DNA of 64,000 nt from Euryodendron excelsum (taxonomy: Eukaryota > Streptophyta > Magnoliopsida > Ericales > Pentaphylacaceae): assembly GCA_033060915.1 (NCBI GenBank), contig CM065397.1, positions 23,652,501 through 23,716,500 of the forward strand. The letters are read 5' to 3'. A model generated the notes under the pieces. The model saw only the letters and a list, made by a program, of their open reading frames with translations. It ran no database searches and was not told where the DNA came from. Position 1 is the first letter of the stretch, and every line of letters starts with the position of its first letter. This document shows, piece after piece, positions 32,250-43,226 of the stretch. Made by a program: the position numbers and the translations under genes.

Positions 32250-33793
32250 ACTACTACATTCTCGACCCCCTTCCTATCTCTAATCTCAATATAGAACTTT
32301 TAAAGCAAGAGAATCCACCGAATGAGGCATGACTTTTCATCGGGCTTTCTAAGCAAATACTTTAGTACGGAATGATCGATGTACATGATGTCTAGCAATC
32401 CGACTAATATGATCTAAACTTATTTAATACAAAGGCCACATCGAAAAGTGAGAAGCTCTTTCTCTATAGTGGTATAGCTCATTTGGGCCTCATTAAGGGT
32501 TTTGCTTGTATAGTAAATAACGCGAGGCTTCTTCTCTACCCTTTGCCCAAAACTTGTCCCAACCACATAATCACTCGTATCGTACATCAACTCAAAAGGT
32601 AAAGACCAATCGGATAACTGAATAATAGGGGCGATTGTTAGAAGCCCTTTAAGCTTCTCAAAATCTTTTTGGCAAGATGATGTCCACTCAAAAGGAACAT
32701 CTTGCGACAATAAGTGGCATAAAGGGTGAGATATAGCACTAAACCCTTGAATGAAACGTTGGTAAAAACCGGCATGCCCAATAAAAGACCTAATGTCTTT
32801 AACAGTCCTAAGGGTAGGTAATTTTTTAATCAACTCAACCTTAGCTTTATTGACCTCTATGCCTTTATTGGACATTATATGTCTAAGAACTATACTTTGT
32901 GTTACCGTGAAGTAACACTTCTTCCAGTTAAGCACTAAATTGCTCTCCTTGCATCTCTCTAACACTTGCTCAAGGTGCTCTAAACATGCTTCACAAGTAT
33001 CTCCACACACAAAGAAATCATCCACAAAGACCTCTAAGAACCTCTCTACCATATCACTAAAAATATACATCATGCACCTTTGAAAGGTGACCGGTGCATT
33101 GCACAAGCAAAAGGGCATTCTCTTATAAGCATAAGTTCCAGAGGGGCACGTGAAGGTAATCTTATCTTGGTCTTCTAGGGCAACCTCAATCTGGTTATAA
33201 CTGGAATACCCATTCAAGAAGCAGTAAAAGGCTCGGCCTACCACTCATTCAAGGACTTGGTCCAAGAAAGGGAGTGAAAAGTCGTCCTTCCTAGTTGCGG
33301 CATTTAACTTACGGTAATCTATACACATTCTCCACTCGGTTTGAATCCTAGTGGGTACTAGTTCATTTTTCTCATTTTTTACTACCATTACGCCTGACTT
33401 CTTAAGCACCACTTGGGTTGGACTAACCCACTTCGAATAAAAAATGGGGTATATAACACTTGTATCGACAAGTTTCAATACTTTTCCTCTCAAGACTCTT
33501 TTATGTTCGAGTTTAGGTGACTTTGCATTTGATGCACCAGTTTAGACTCTTCCTCAAGATATGTACGATAAGTACACGTAAGAGAACTAATGTCATGGAA
33601 GTTCGCTATTGTCCAACTTAAGGCCTTTTTATGGGCCCGTAAGACTTTCACTAAAGATTCTTCTAGGCCTTCAGATAGGCTAGAGGAGATAACAACTGGA
33701 TATGACTCACCATCATCGAGGAATGCATATTTTAGGGTAAATGGTAAAGGTTTTATTTCTGGAGTGGGTGGTTGTTGTTTAGAGGAGACTGGC
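32250..33793 (-). pseudogene. Reverse transcriptase and RNase H of Athila A
   Basis: Minus strand. The upstream linker (33500-33793) shows LKYAFLDDGESYPVVISSSL, typical of Athila. RT blocks are WRMCIDYRKLNAATRKDDF, TYAYKRMPFCLCNAPVTFQR and the catalytic FVDDFFVCGD with both Asp retained. RNase H begins with LMYDTSDYVVG and IEKELLTF and decays beyond 32420. Breaks: a TGA near 33242, where Athila relatives have Arg, and a frame break near 33490. Upstream, the frame is cut at 33794 by the Ogre-like insertion, which separates it from the protease at 40711. Confidence 0.88.
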
Positions 33794-35179
33794 TGTCACG
33801 CCCCGGTTTTTGAGTGTCCAATGTCCTTTCGGTTCGGAGACCCTAAAGCACGGAACTCTATCACTAGAACTCGTCCTCCTAGAAAGACAAGAGCAACTAG
33901 GTTTGAGAATTGATTTGACTAAGGGCTTTTTAGAAAAATAGAAATCGCCACCTAACTTGATAAAGGTGAGTTAGGGCAGCGTTAATCTGAAGATTAAACT
34001 TAGAGTTTTGAAAAAGGTTTTTGGAAACTCCCTCAAGAGAGGGTTTTTAGGAAAATAGGTTGTTTGACAACCTTTTGAAATGTTTAAGCCCTTTTTGAAA
34101 ATAACCCCATTTTGATTTTTCAAAAACAGAAATCTAAAGTTCGGGGGTTGGTTACATGTATGGAAGATATCCTAGGATCATCACCCTACCCCACCCTTTC
34201 GGTACCTACATGTCTAATCACTCTTTGTTCACTCACTAGAGTAACCGGTTACCATGGTCCACTTTATATCCACTTTAGAAAAATGGGGTTTAGTCATCAC
34301 TTTTCGAATGGATGATGCATGATGCAAGTTTTTGGAAGAAGTTTGAAAATAATAGGGGTTTTGAAAGAGTTTAGAATAGAAACTTTGATTTGATTGGAAT
34401 TTTTGAAAAAGGGATTGGGGTTGAAATAAAAGTTATGACCGCACCATTTCAGGTTGTATACGTATCTCATTTGGCGAGAATCAGGTCATTCGTAGTTCGG
34501 GCAAGAGCCCGATGAACAATAGGCGCATTAGGGCCTTTGAAAAGCTTGAAGACACATTGAGGTCTTCGAAGAAGTTTAAGACACTTTGAGGTCTTTGAAA
34601 GTTAAAGACACTTTGAGGTCTATGGAAAGGTTTAAGACACTTTAAGGTCTTTGGAAGTTGAAGACTCTTTGTGGTCTTGGAAGTTTTGACTTGAAATTGA
34701 ATGGTGGAATGTTTCTTGAAAGTGTTTTAAGATCAACTTGGGGGAGTTTTGGAAGAATGCTTTGGCATATCTCAAGAAAACTTGGAAGTATTTTTGAAGC
34801 CTTGTTTTGAAAACCTTGGAAGCATGTTTTGATGAATTAATTTTTGAAAGTAGTTTTTGAAAAGGGCAAAGCGTTTGGAATCCTAATATGGACAACCTTG
34901 GAGGTTGTTCTTGATTTATCACTTCTCCTTGGAATCCCTAGCCATGAGAGGGCTAGGGACACCTTAGGTTTGTGACTCTTTGAAAACATTTTTGGAAAGG
35001 TCTTGAAGAGGGAATGTAAGAACATTTGAAGAGTTTATAGAGTTGATTTTTTGAAGTCAAGAGAGTAGGAGGTTTTGGAAAAATAAGCTATGAGAATATT
35101 TTGAAGGTTTGAATGATCATTTGAAAAAAAAAGGGTTCAAGAGTTGGAACCTTGAAGTATATTAACCTTGGTTGGGTTA

Positions 35180-35405
35180 ACCTAGGGTTAGGGGGAACCT
35201 AACGTTAAAAGATTAAGGGTTAACTAACTAGGGTTAAGTTAATCTAGGGTTAGATAGCTAGGGTCAAGTTAACCTAGGGTTAGGTAACTAGGGTCAAGTT
35301 AACCTAGGGTTAGGTAACTAGGGTCAAGTTAACCTAAGGTTAGATAACTAGGGTCAAGTTAACCTAAGGTTAGATAACTAGGGTCAAGTTAACCTAGGGT
35401 TGGAT
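35180..35405. repeat. 30-bp tandem repeat with telomere-like text
   Basis: About seven copies of a 30-bp unit, of the form TAACTAGGGTCAAGTTAACC followed by TAGGGTTAGG, inside the Ogre-like LTR. The TAGGGTTAGG portion resembles the plant telomere repeat TTTAGGG, but the unit is not telomeric. Confidence 0.85.
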
Positions 35406-36272
35406 TGGAAGATGGTTTTGAAGAGTGATTTGATGTATTTTTGGAAAGAGTTTTAGAAGACACAACATGTTAGGCAATAGATTTTAGTTGGCAATCTTTA
35501 TGAAGATCATTTCCATGAAAACTTTGACTCTAGCCAAGAATATGGTTTATATGGTTGGTGATTGGAGACCATTCCGAGGAAGGTTTCCTTATGGCCATTA
35601 TAACCAATATCTTGGCAAGAGTAATAGGGGTCAAAATTCAACATAATGATAGTGATTTTTGGAAGATCATTTTTATGCAAAGATAGAGAGAATGCATTTT
35701 TGAAATTATCTTTGGGGAAGGATTTTGAAAACCATTTTTCAAGGGAACCATTCCATCAAGAGAGGGTTCATATGGCCAATAAAAAGGGAGACCACTCAAG
35801 AGAGGGTTCCATGGGGCCATTCCAACCACTAAACTTGAGAGAATGAAAACCTTTGAAAATTAGGGAGTTTGAAAGCAACCTTTGTGCAAGTTGAAATGTA
35901 ATGAGGCAAAAGTGTGAATTAGGGGGTTGAGAGGGATTTTCCTAAGGCGTGACTCTTAAGGTCTCACCCTAAACTTCAAGGGGCCAACTCTTGAAATAAT
36001 TTTTAAAGGACATGTAGAACTTGGAAATGTCATAAAATTAAAAGCAATGCAAACATTGTGGAATATAGCAATAAACATAAAATGGAGCCAAGCATACAAG
36101 ACATGATCAAAATAATAATATGTAAGGGGTCATGATTCACATACAAGGCTTTTAGGCTTCACCATACAAACATGGAGCTCTTAGGCCATACCATCTTAAA
36201 GTAAGCTAGTGAGAGGTCCCCCTACATGGTGGCTCTCACTTGCTTTCCTCTAGGCATGATCTAGGAGCCCTC

Positions 36273-38134
36273 TGTTGGCCCAAGAAGGCAACCCAAAAGG
36301 GGGGGGTGAATTGGGTTTTATAGAATTTATATCAAATAATGCAACTAAAAACAGTTTATGTATTTTTGCAATGATTAATCAAAGTGTAGATCAAGCAAGT
36401 AAAGTATATACCAAAATATATATATCTATGCAAGCATGTATAAAAAGCAAATAACCAAAACAAAGGCAAGATAGAAGAGCACCAGATTTATAGAGGTTTG
36501 GCCAACCTTGCCTACGTCCTCTCTTCTTCGATCCTTTCGAAGGAATTCCACTATGTAATACTCCTTACACAGCTGCTGGTTTTGCCACAAGCGCCCAACT
36601 CACTCTTACAAAAACTTCTTCCCAAGCTTTCAAAACCAAGAGATTTTGTTCAAGCTTCTCTCAAACTTACAAGTGATTTTGTCCAAGCTTCACTCAAACT
36701 TACAAGTGTTTTTACCCAAGAACACTCAAACTTACAGGTTTACAAACTCACCCAAGTGAAATGAATAAAGGTTATATAATGGGTAACTCTCCTAGTGAGT
36801 ATATGAACAAGTACAACTCAATGAATAACCTTAAACACTCAGCAAAAATGTGTGGCAGTGAGGTACAGGAGGTTTTTAGCTTCAAGCTCTTGATATCAAT
36901 GGTATAATTCCTCTAATCATCAGTATTGAAGCTGTATATATCTTGTATATAAAGATATAGATCGATTCTAGCCGTTGGAGAAGTATGTGAGAAGATTTGG
37001 TTGTATATTTGCCCATACCGTCTGTTAGAAAACTAGCCGTTACTGTCTGGGGGTCGACTCTTTTTATAATGAGTTGACTCTTTTTGCATTTTAGCAGATT
37101 TTTCAAGTTACTGTCCAAATGAGTCGATTCTTTTGCTCCAGGTATCGACTCTTTTAAGCAGTCTGCAGAATTTTTGTTCTCTGTTGAAATGAGTAAACTC
37201 TTTTTACAGCAGGAGTCGACTCTTTTAAGCTTCCAGTAGAATTCCAAGGCTCTGTTCGAAAGAGTCGACTCTTTTTACTTGAGGGGTCGACTCTTTTTAG
37301 GAGAAAACATGTTTTTGCAATTTTTCTTCATTTTTCTCCAAAGTCTCCAATCTTTTCAAGGATCATCTAAATAGGCTTTTCAAAGCTTGGAAACACTTCT
37401 TCAAGGTTAAATGACTCCAAGAACATCTTCAATCCATTCTAGATGAATTATCTTCATTTTAATCACTTATAGAGCTCTTTCATCATCAAAGCTTCAACTA
37501 TTTAACTAAGTCTTCATCATGATCTTCAAGAGAGCTTCCAAGACTTAGAATCTTCATTTCTTCAACTGATTTTCTATTTTTCTTTGAACATCTTCATTTC
37601 TAGAATTCTTCAATCAATATAGCTTCTCCATGGACTTCAATAACTCTTCCAAGAAAGCTTTCCAAGTCTTGTGATTTCTTCCATATCTTTAAGACATCTT
37701 CAATTCTTCTAAGAAAGCTTCCACATCTTTGAGTCAGTCTCTTCTTCTTCTATTCTTGCAAGATGTCTTTAAGTCTTTAAAGTCTCCAATCTTTTTAATC
37801 AAGATTGTTAGCATTTTCATTCTTCTTCCTTGATATCCATCATCTCCATTTCTTATAAGATCTCCACTTGTTGATTATGCCATGCCTTCATGCTTACCAA
37901 TCTTCAATCTAAGATTTTCATCAACTTGAGATTCCTTTATCTTCTTATAATATCAACTTTGTAGAATACATCAACTCATCATGCTTTTCATTCTTTATTC
38001 AAATTTTTACATCACAAATCCTCCATTATGATAAACTTCAAATCAAGATTAATAATTCATCTGCACACTAAGTAGAATTATTAGATCATTAAACCATGTT
38101 TTGTTATCATCAAAATCAAGGCATTAACTTAACA
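36273..38134 (-). mobile_element. Ty1/copia solo LTR
   Basis: 1862 bp flanked by a perfect CCCTC duplication (36268-36272 and 38135-38139). On the plus strand it starts TGTTGGCCCAAGAAGGCAAC and ends GGCATTAACTTAACA. The minus strand is probably the sense strand, because TTGATTTTGATGATAACAAA near its start and CCAACGGCTA before a TATA box (about 36954-36945) recall Angela-type copia LTRs. It holds eight GAGTCGACTCTTTT-like words at 37051-37298. No internal region is present. It is inserted in the Ogre-like LTR. Confidence 0.9.
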
Positions 38135-39800
38135 CCCTCTTGGCTCAAGCATGCAAGGAAAGGGGGTTGAAGATGGGGATTAAAATAGAGAATAGCCTAA
38201 ATATGCTAGGAGGGAGAAGAGAAGAGTGGGGAAGAGCACAAATGTAAAAGGGATACTACCTTTTGCCTTCAACATTCTTGTAGTCTTCAATGAATGTCTT
38301 GGTTGGTGCTTGAGTGACTTCAAGAAGGCTTGAGAGGCTTAAGTAGAGTGTATAAGTGTGTATGAGGCTTTGTATATGGAGTGTATAGGCTTAGGAGAGG
38401 TAGAATCTAGCCTAAGTGTTGGAGGGGAGGAATATATGTAGAGATTCGAGTTTCTGGAGTGATTTTAGCAGAGTTTCGTATCAATTTCGGACCTGAAATA
38501 TGTAAGGGGGGAGGCCTCTATTTATAGGCAATCTGGAACAGACCATGCGCATGTGCTACATGCGTATGGCCAAACATTGGCCGTGCGCATGTAGGACATG
38601 CGCAGGTACTGTTCCATTACCAAAATAACACGTGGCACCCTATGTACTGGTTAAATCTCGACCGTTGATCGAAAGTCAGTCGATCTGAACAAAATTTGAG
38701 CGCATATAGCATACGCTCCATCATCGAGAAGATTTGCCCAAACTTTGCTTCGATAATTGGGCCAACTGGGAAGGTTCCAGGGGAATCGGTCACACTCGGG
38801 ATGTTCTCCTAGTGCAACCGATGAACTTTCATATTTTCGAAGAGTTTGAATTATGTTCAGAAGCGTGGGATATTGTCTTGGAGCTCCGTGTGTGTTCGAA
38901 AGTGGTTGTTTTCATTTGATGTGATCGAGGCCTTCGCGAAGCGATCTATTCGATCGGACCGTTCCGATGGAAAGTGCTCTGGAAATACTTTCTAGAATTC
39001 CCAAATTTACGCATTTCTCAAGTCATTTAACCGTGCGTTTTGATTAGGGAATCGAAGAAAAAGTCAACCTTGGCAGAGCGTCTGCGAGATGCTCCAAGGG
39101 TTGCTGAAAGTCATGGTTTGCACACCGTACGATGGAGGGCTTCGGGAAGTGATCTATTTGATCGAACCGTATCGATGGAAAGATCTATGGACGAGCTTTC
39201 AAGAATTCCCTGATTTACGCATTTCTCAAGTCGGTTGACGGTGCATTATAACTAGGGAATCGGGGGAAAAGACAATTTAGGTGGAGCGTCTGCGAGACGC
39301 TTCAGGGAACTTTTATCGCGTCGTGTGAGCTTAGTGTCGTAGGGTGTTCCTTGGGTTAAACAAAGGCGTGTGGTGAAACCTTTTGCTCAAAATCCCGAGG
39401 CTAGTGCTATTTCGGGGCATTTTTGGGCTTCCAGGGGCAAAACAGTCATTTTGACCGGAGTTGGCTGGAAATGATCAGGAATGGTCCAGTATATTATGTT
39501 AAGCGTGTAGGGCTGTTCAGGGATGGTTTTGAGAGAGTTTTTCGCCGTTCAGCGGGGTACGTGACGTGCTAAGTCGTTCAAGGGCAAAATGGTCATTTTG
39601 ACCAAAGTGAGCTGGAATAGGATCGAATTTGGACCAAATGGCGTGTGGGGGACACCCGATGGTTTGACAACATTATGGAAGGATGGATTTATCATTTTGA
39701 GGGATTTTGAACTTTTCCAAAACGTGCCTGGAGGCCTAAGGGGCAGATTTGGTCATTTTTCACCGAGTCGGGCTAGCAGGCGCCGGTGTTGACCTAGCTG

Positions 39801-40140
39801 TTGGTTCCCGAGAGCACCCGGTCTCGAAAAACTACCTGTGCAGTGTTGTTCTCTAAGAACGCCTGGTCTTAGAGAGCTACATGTAGGGTGGTGTTGGTTC
39901 CTGAGAACGCTTGGTCCTAGAAAATTACCGGGAAGGGTGGTGTTGGTCTCCAAGAACGCCTGGTCTCGGAGAACTACCGAATGACAGACATTCTACATTG
40001 GCGGGCTAGTAGGCGCCAGAAGTGAACCGTCTGGAATCTTTGATGAGGTGTTGGTCCCCGAGATCGCCCGATCCCAGGAAGCTACCTGGATGGTGTTGGT
40101 TTCCGGGACCGCCTGGTTCTGGAAACTGCCTGGTTCGGAA
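39801..40140. repeat. Array of six hairpin-forming units in the Ogre-like LTR
   Basis: Units start at 39801, 39845, 39894, 39943, 40051 and 40095. Each has inverted arms around a similar 8-nt loop (ACGCCTGG type). The second unit is CTAAGAACGCCTGGTCTTAG with perfect 6-bp arms; the sixth has 9-bp arms with two wobble pairs. Arms differ between units while pairing is largely kept. Confidence 0.7.
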
Positions 40141-40660
40141 AACTGCCTAGAATAATGGTGCTTAAGGCTTCAGCGGATCCTTGTGGGCCCGAGAAGCGAC
40201 CAACTGGTTGGATTGGAGATTGAAAGGCTCATCTTGAGCCTGTATGTGTTGTGATGTTAGAAACCGAATCTGGTCGGGCCGGAGATTGCTGAGCGGGCAA
40301 AAATGGGGTGCCTACAACTACCCCTCTTTTTCTGGCTTTGCTTGTTGAAGGCAGAAAAATAATAAGGAAGGATCCCATGTTGACCGCGAGGCGACGGAGG
40401 GACGATATGTCGATGAATTTGGGAATGCTTCGAAACCTCTTGTGGGTTACTGGTCTGGAAGATTTTGAAAAGTCTTAGGCCCAGGCCGAGGGTTGAGTTG
40501 CCAATTTGACACGGTTTTGGTCTAGAGCAACTGACCTCAGCCAGTGAGTGTTAAAAGGCTCGATTTTTGACTTTTAACAAAGTCTTTGCCAGCAAGTTCG
40601 GGTTTCTAGGAAGCGCGAGATTGGTTTTGGCGGGAAACTAGATGACCAGGCTCACTTAAA

Positions 40661-41150
40661 ACTAGATTTTTCTTTAAAGGATCCTCGAAGAACTCACTCT
40701 CAAAGTGCTCTTAGATAATAGACCCAATGAAGTCTACCTCTCTTATATCCTCACACTCACCCATATGTTTACCCACCTCAAAAATATTCATCTCGAAAGT
40801 CATATTCCCAAACAAAAATTTCAACAACCCATTCCTACAATGAATAACAAAAGTTGGTAGGAATGGTTGTCCTAAAATGATGAGAAGTTGATTCTTGATG
40901 TCACTATTTTCAATCGGATGGGTATCTAGGACAATGAAGTCCACTAGATAGTAGACCGTGTCTATTTGAATGAGAACATCTTCTATGACACCTCTAGGGA
41001 CCTTAATAGATCTATATGCAAGTTGTAAAGTCATTCTAGTTGGGTTTAATACTCCTAATCCTAGTTGGTTGTACACGGAATGGGGAAGTACATTGACACT
41101 TGAACCTAGATCAAGAAGTGTACGATCTATTTTGTGACCCCTAATGGTGC
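40661..41150 (-). pseudogene. Aspartic protease region of Athila A
   Basis: Minus strand, best frame 40711-41076. The text LGLGVLNPTRMTLQLAYRSI, PRGVIEDVLIQID, VDFIVLDTHPIEN and LLIILGQPFLPTFVIHCRNG is the protease region of Athila Gag-Pol. The upstream LTR-like phrase TLGSSVNVLPHSVYNQLGLG-type start is partly visible at 41077-41110. It would mature the polyprotein. The frame ends at a TAA near 40711 and the following linker is cut by the Ogre-like insertion. Confidence 0.8.
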
Positions 41151-41389
41151 ATGAAATAGTATGACAACTGGGGTCTTTATATTTCTTTGCATCTTGTATT
41201 ATAATAAGACACTCTAGCTCTCATTCATTAGAGTCGTCACTTTCACATGCAACCTCCTCTTTATGGTGCACAAGTCCTTCAAGAACTTGGCATAGGATAC
41301 CTGTTTGATAGTATCTAAGATAGGAATATTGACTTTAACTTGTTTGAAAATTTCATAAATCACAGAGTTGAATAACTCATATTTAGGCT

Positions 41390-42720
41390 AGATCAATCTA
41401 TGAGGAAATGGGGCATGTTTCAAAACATCAATGCCTGAGTCTTTAGATGCATCAATTAGCTCTATGAGAGGCTCAGTAGGGTTCTCATTCTTACCCGACT
41501 AGGGCACACTCTTTTCAATCTCATCTCTTTTTTGCTCTTATTCACATCACTACCCTTCGGGCTTTCCTTCCTAGGCAGGATGGTTTTAACTATAATCTTC
41601 CCACTCTTAAGGGTTGTGATGGCCTAGACCAACTCATGGTTTGTTTCAACTAAGTTCGCAGGCTTATTTAGGTTTGGTTGGGGTTGTGCTGAAAATCTCC
41701 CCAGTATCTGTGGAGCTAAAGCTTGGGACATTATAGCCATATTCTTTTGAATGTCCTGCAATATGCTAGTGTGTTAGTCAAGTTTTTGCTTTATCCTATC
41801 CACCCTATTGGTAACTGCCCTTGTGTGTGTGGTAGGTCTAGCTTCGGGAATTTGGGTCCCTGTGGTGGCCCAATCTCTAGCCAAGTTGGTTACATAATCA
41901 AAGTAATTGTATGCTTCATTAGGGTACTTATCAGGGTAAGTCTCAACGCACATAGACTCTACAAACATCTTCAATTAAGGGATCAATGAAGAGTAGAACG
42001 TGCTAATGATATGCCATTCAAAAAACCCATGGTGCAGACACAAATGTAATAGTTCTTTGAACCTCTCCCAACATTGGAAGAAGGTTTCAACTTGATTGGG
42101 AGCAATTAAGAGATTTGGCAGCAAATTGCCTCTATTCTATTTTCAAGGAAAAACTTTTTAAAGAATTTCTCTTCTAATGTATGCTAAGAGTGAATAGACA
42201 TAGGCCTCAATGTATTAAACATGTCTTGGCCTTGTCTTTTAAAGTGAATGAGAAAAGTTTCAAAATTAAAACTTTCCTAGGACAAGAGTTATCCTAAAAA
42301 ATTGAGCAAGCATCCTTAAAGTCTCTTATATATATGTTGGGCTTCTTAGAATCCATACCGTAAAAAGTGGGCAACGCTTAGAGCATTCCCGGCTTTAGAT
42401 TTTACGTGGCATGGTGCTTGAGGAAGATGATGCAACGTTTTGCCTTGTAGAATTCATGTAATCCCCTATAGTTTGATAGTGTCAAGCTGCTGCGTCTCCT
42501 AAGTTATTTGCTATATTGGGAGCTATCTTGTTAGGATCGTCATTGGAGTTAAGACGCGGTGGGACCACCCCATCATTAATGTTAGCCATGGGAATAGGTT
42601 TGGGATCAACTTCCAAGGGAAAACGAGGTATATCTGTCAAAGAGGATCTAACAGGTGATGAAGGTAACCGGGCAGAAGATTCTACAAAGGATCGATTCTC
42701 ACTACATGGTTATGAATGTC
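41390..42720 (-). pseudogene. gag: gag of Athila A
   Basis: Minus strand. The N-terminal part near 42700-42500 reads DIPRFPLEVDPKPIPMANI and then PPRLNSNDDPNK. The C-terminal part (41774-41974) reads VESMCVETYPDKYPNEAYNY and LARDWATTG, as in Athila Gag. Between them the frame is cut by stops near 42490 and 42390 and shifts several times. It would form the capsid. It lies between the protease and the PBS at 43157-43179. Confidence 0.7.
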
Positions 42721-43156
42721 CCTGATATAACATGACATACATATGCAATGCACACATAAGAGACTATCCACACCTTTACAACAAGTAACTCACCATCTTT
42801 CCTTCCTTCCATCCAATCTCCTTAGAATGCATACGACTAATTTAATTCTCAAATTAACCTAGCCAAACCAGTGATCTTCACATACAAAGCAAGACCACTA
42901 ATAAACAATTAGCACAGAAACCTAGTTGCCTCTAGCAATCCATGTCCTAACTACAATATGCTTAGACCCCTAAAGAAAAAATAAAAAAACACAAAATTCC
43001 TAAATTGCAGCACGTAAAAGGGATGGAACAAAGTTACCGATTAGGCCTTAGCTGACGATTTCCTAGATGTTGTAAATGGTGATGAAGCTACCCTCTTGTT
43101 TTACGTTGACTAAGGTTTGTGATTTGGTACGTTTTTTGTGGTCACTTGTGCAAAAT

Positions 43157-43179
43157 TTCCCCGATGATGACGCCAAAAT
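43157..43179 (-). promoter_or_regulatory. Primer-binding site of Athila A
   Basis: On the minus strand, directly after the 5' LTR end GGTGAAAGTCCA, the sequence ATTTTGGCGTCATCATCGGG is close to the Athila primer site TTGGCGCCGTTGTCGGGGA. Confidence 0.8.
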
Positions 43180-43226
43180 TGGACTTTCACCAAATAGAAT
43201 CTTCGAAAAGATCCTTAGATGATTCC

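Larger units (their letters stand above)
33794..40660 (-). mobile_element. Ogre-like (Tat) retrotransposon fragment: 3' LTR plus 3' internal end
   Basis: The sense strand is minus. The LTR runs from 40316 (TGTAGGCACCCCATTTTTGC) to 33794 (AACCGGGGCGTGACA), 6.5 kb including a nested copia LTR, about 4.7 kb without it. It is alignable at both ends with the solo LTR at 43227-48130. Just upstream on the sense strand is purine-rich AAGCCAGAAAAAGAGGGGTAGT-like text, a polypurine tract, and about 340 bp of internal sequence before Athila coding text resumes near 40660. No target duplication was found. The TATA box is at 38526-38516. Confidence 0.7.

Noticed and set aside
34112..34315. Small plus-strand frame in the Ogre-like LTR
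   Set aside because: No similarity, and LTR context; the same region in the other LTR copy is not open.
40332..40336. CTGGC as the right copy of a target duplication for the first Ogre-like piece (left CTGGC at 33789-33793)
   Set aside because: It lies within the polypurine region and not at an element boundary, so it is probably coincidence.
42516..42725. Plus-strand frame of 69 codons
   Set aside because: Complement of the Athila A gag N-terminus.
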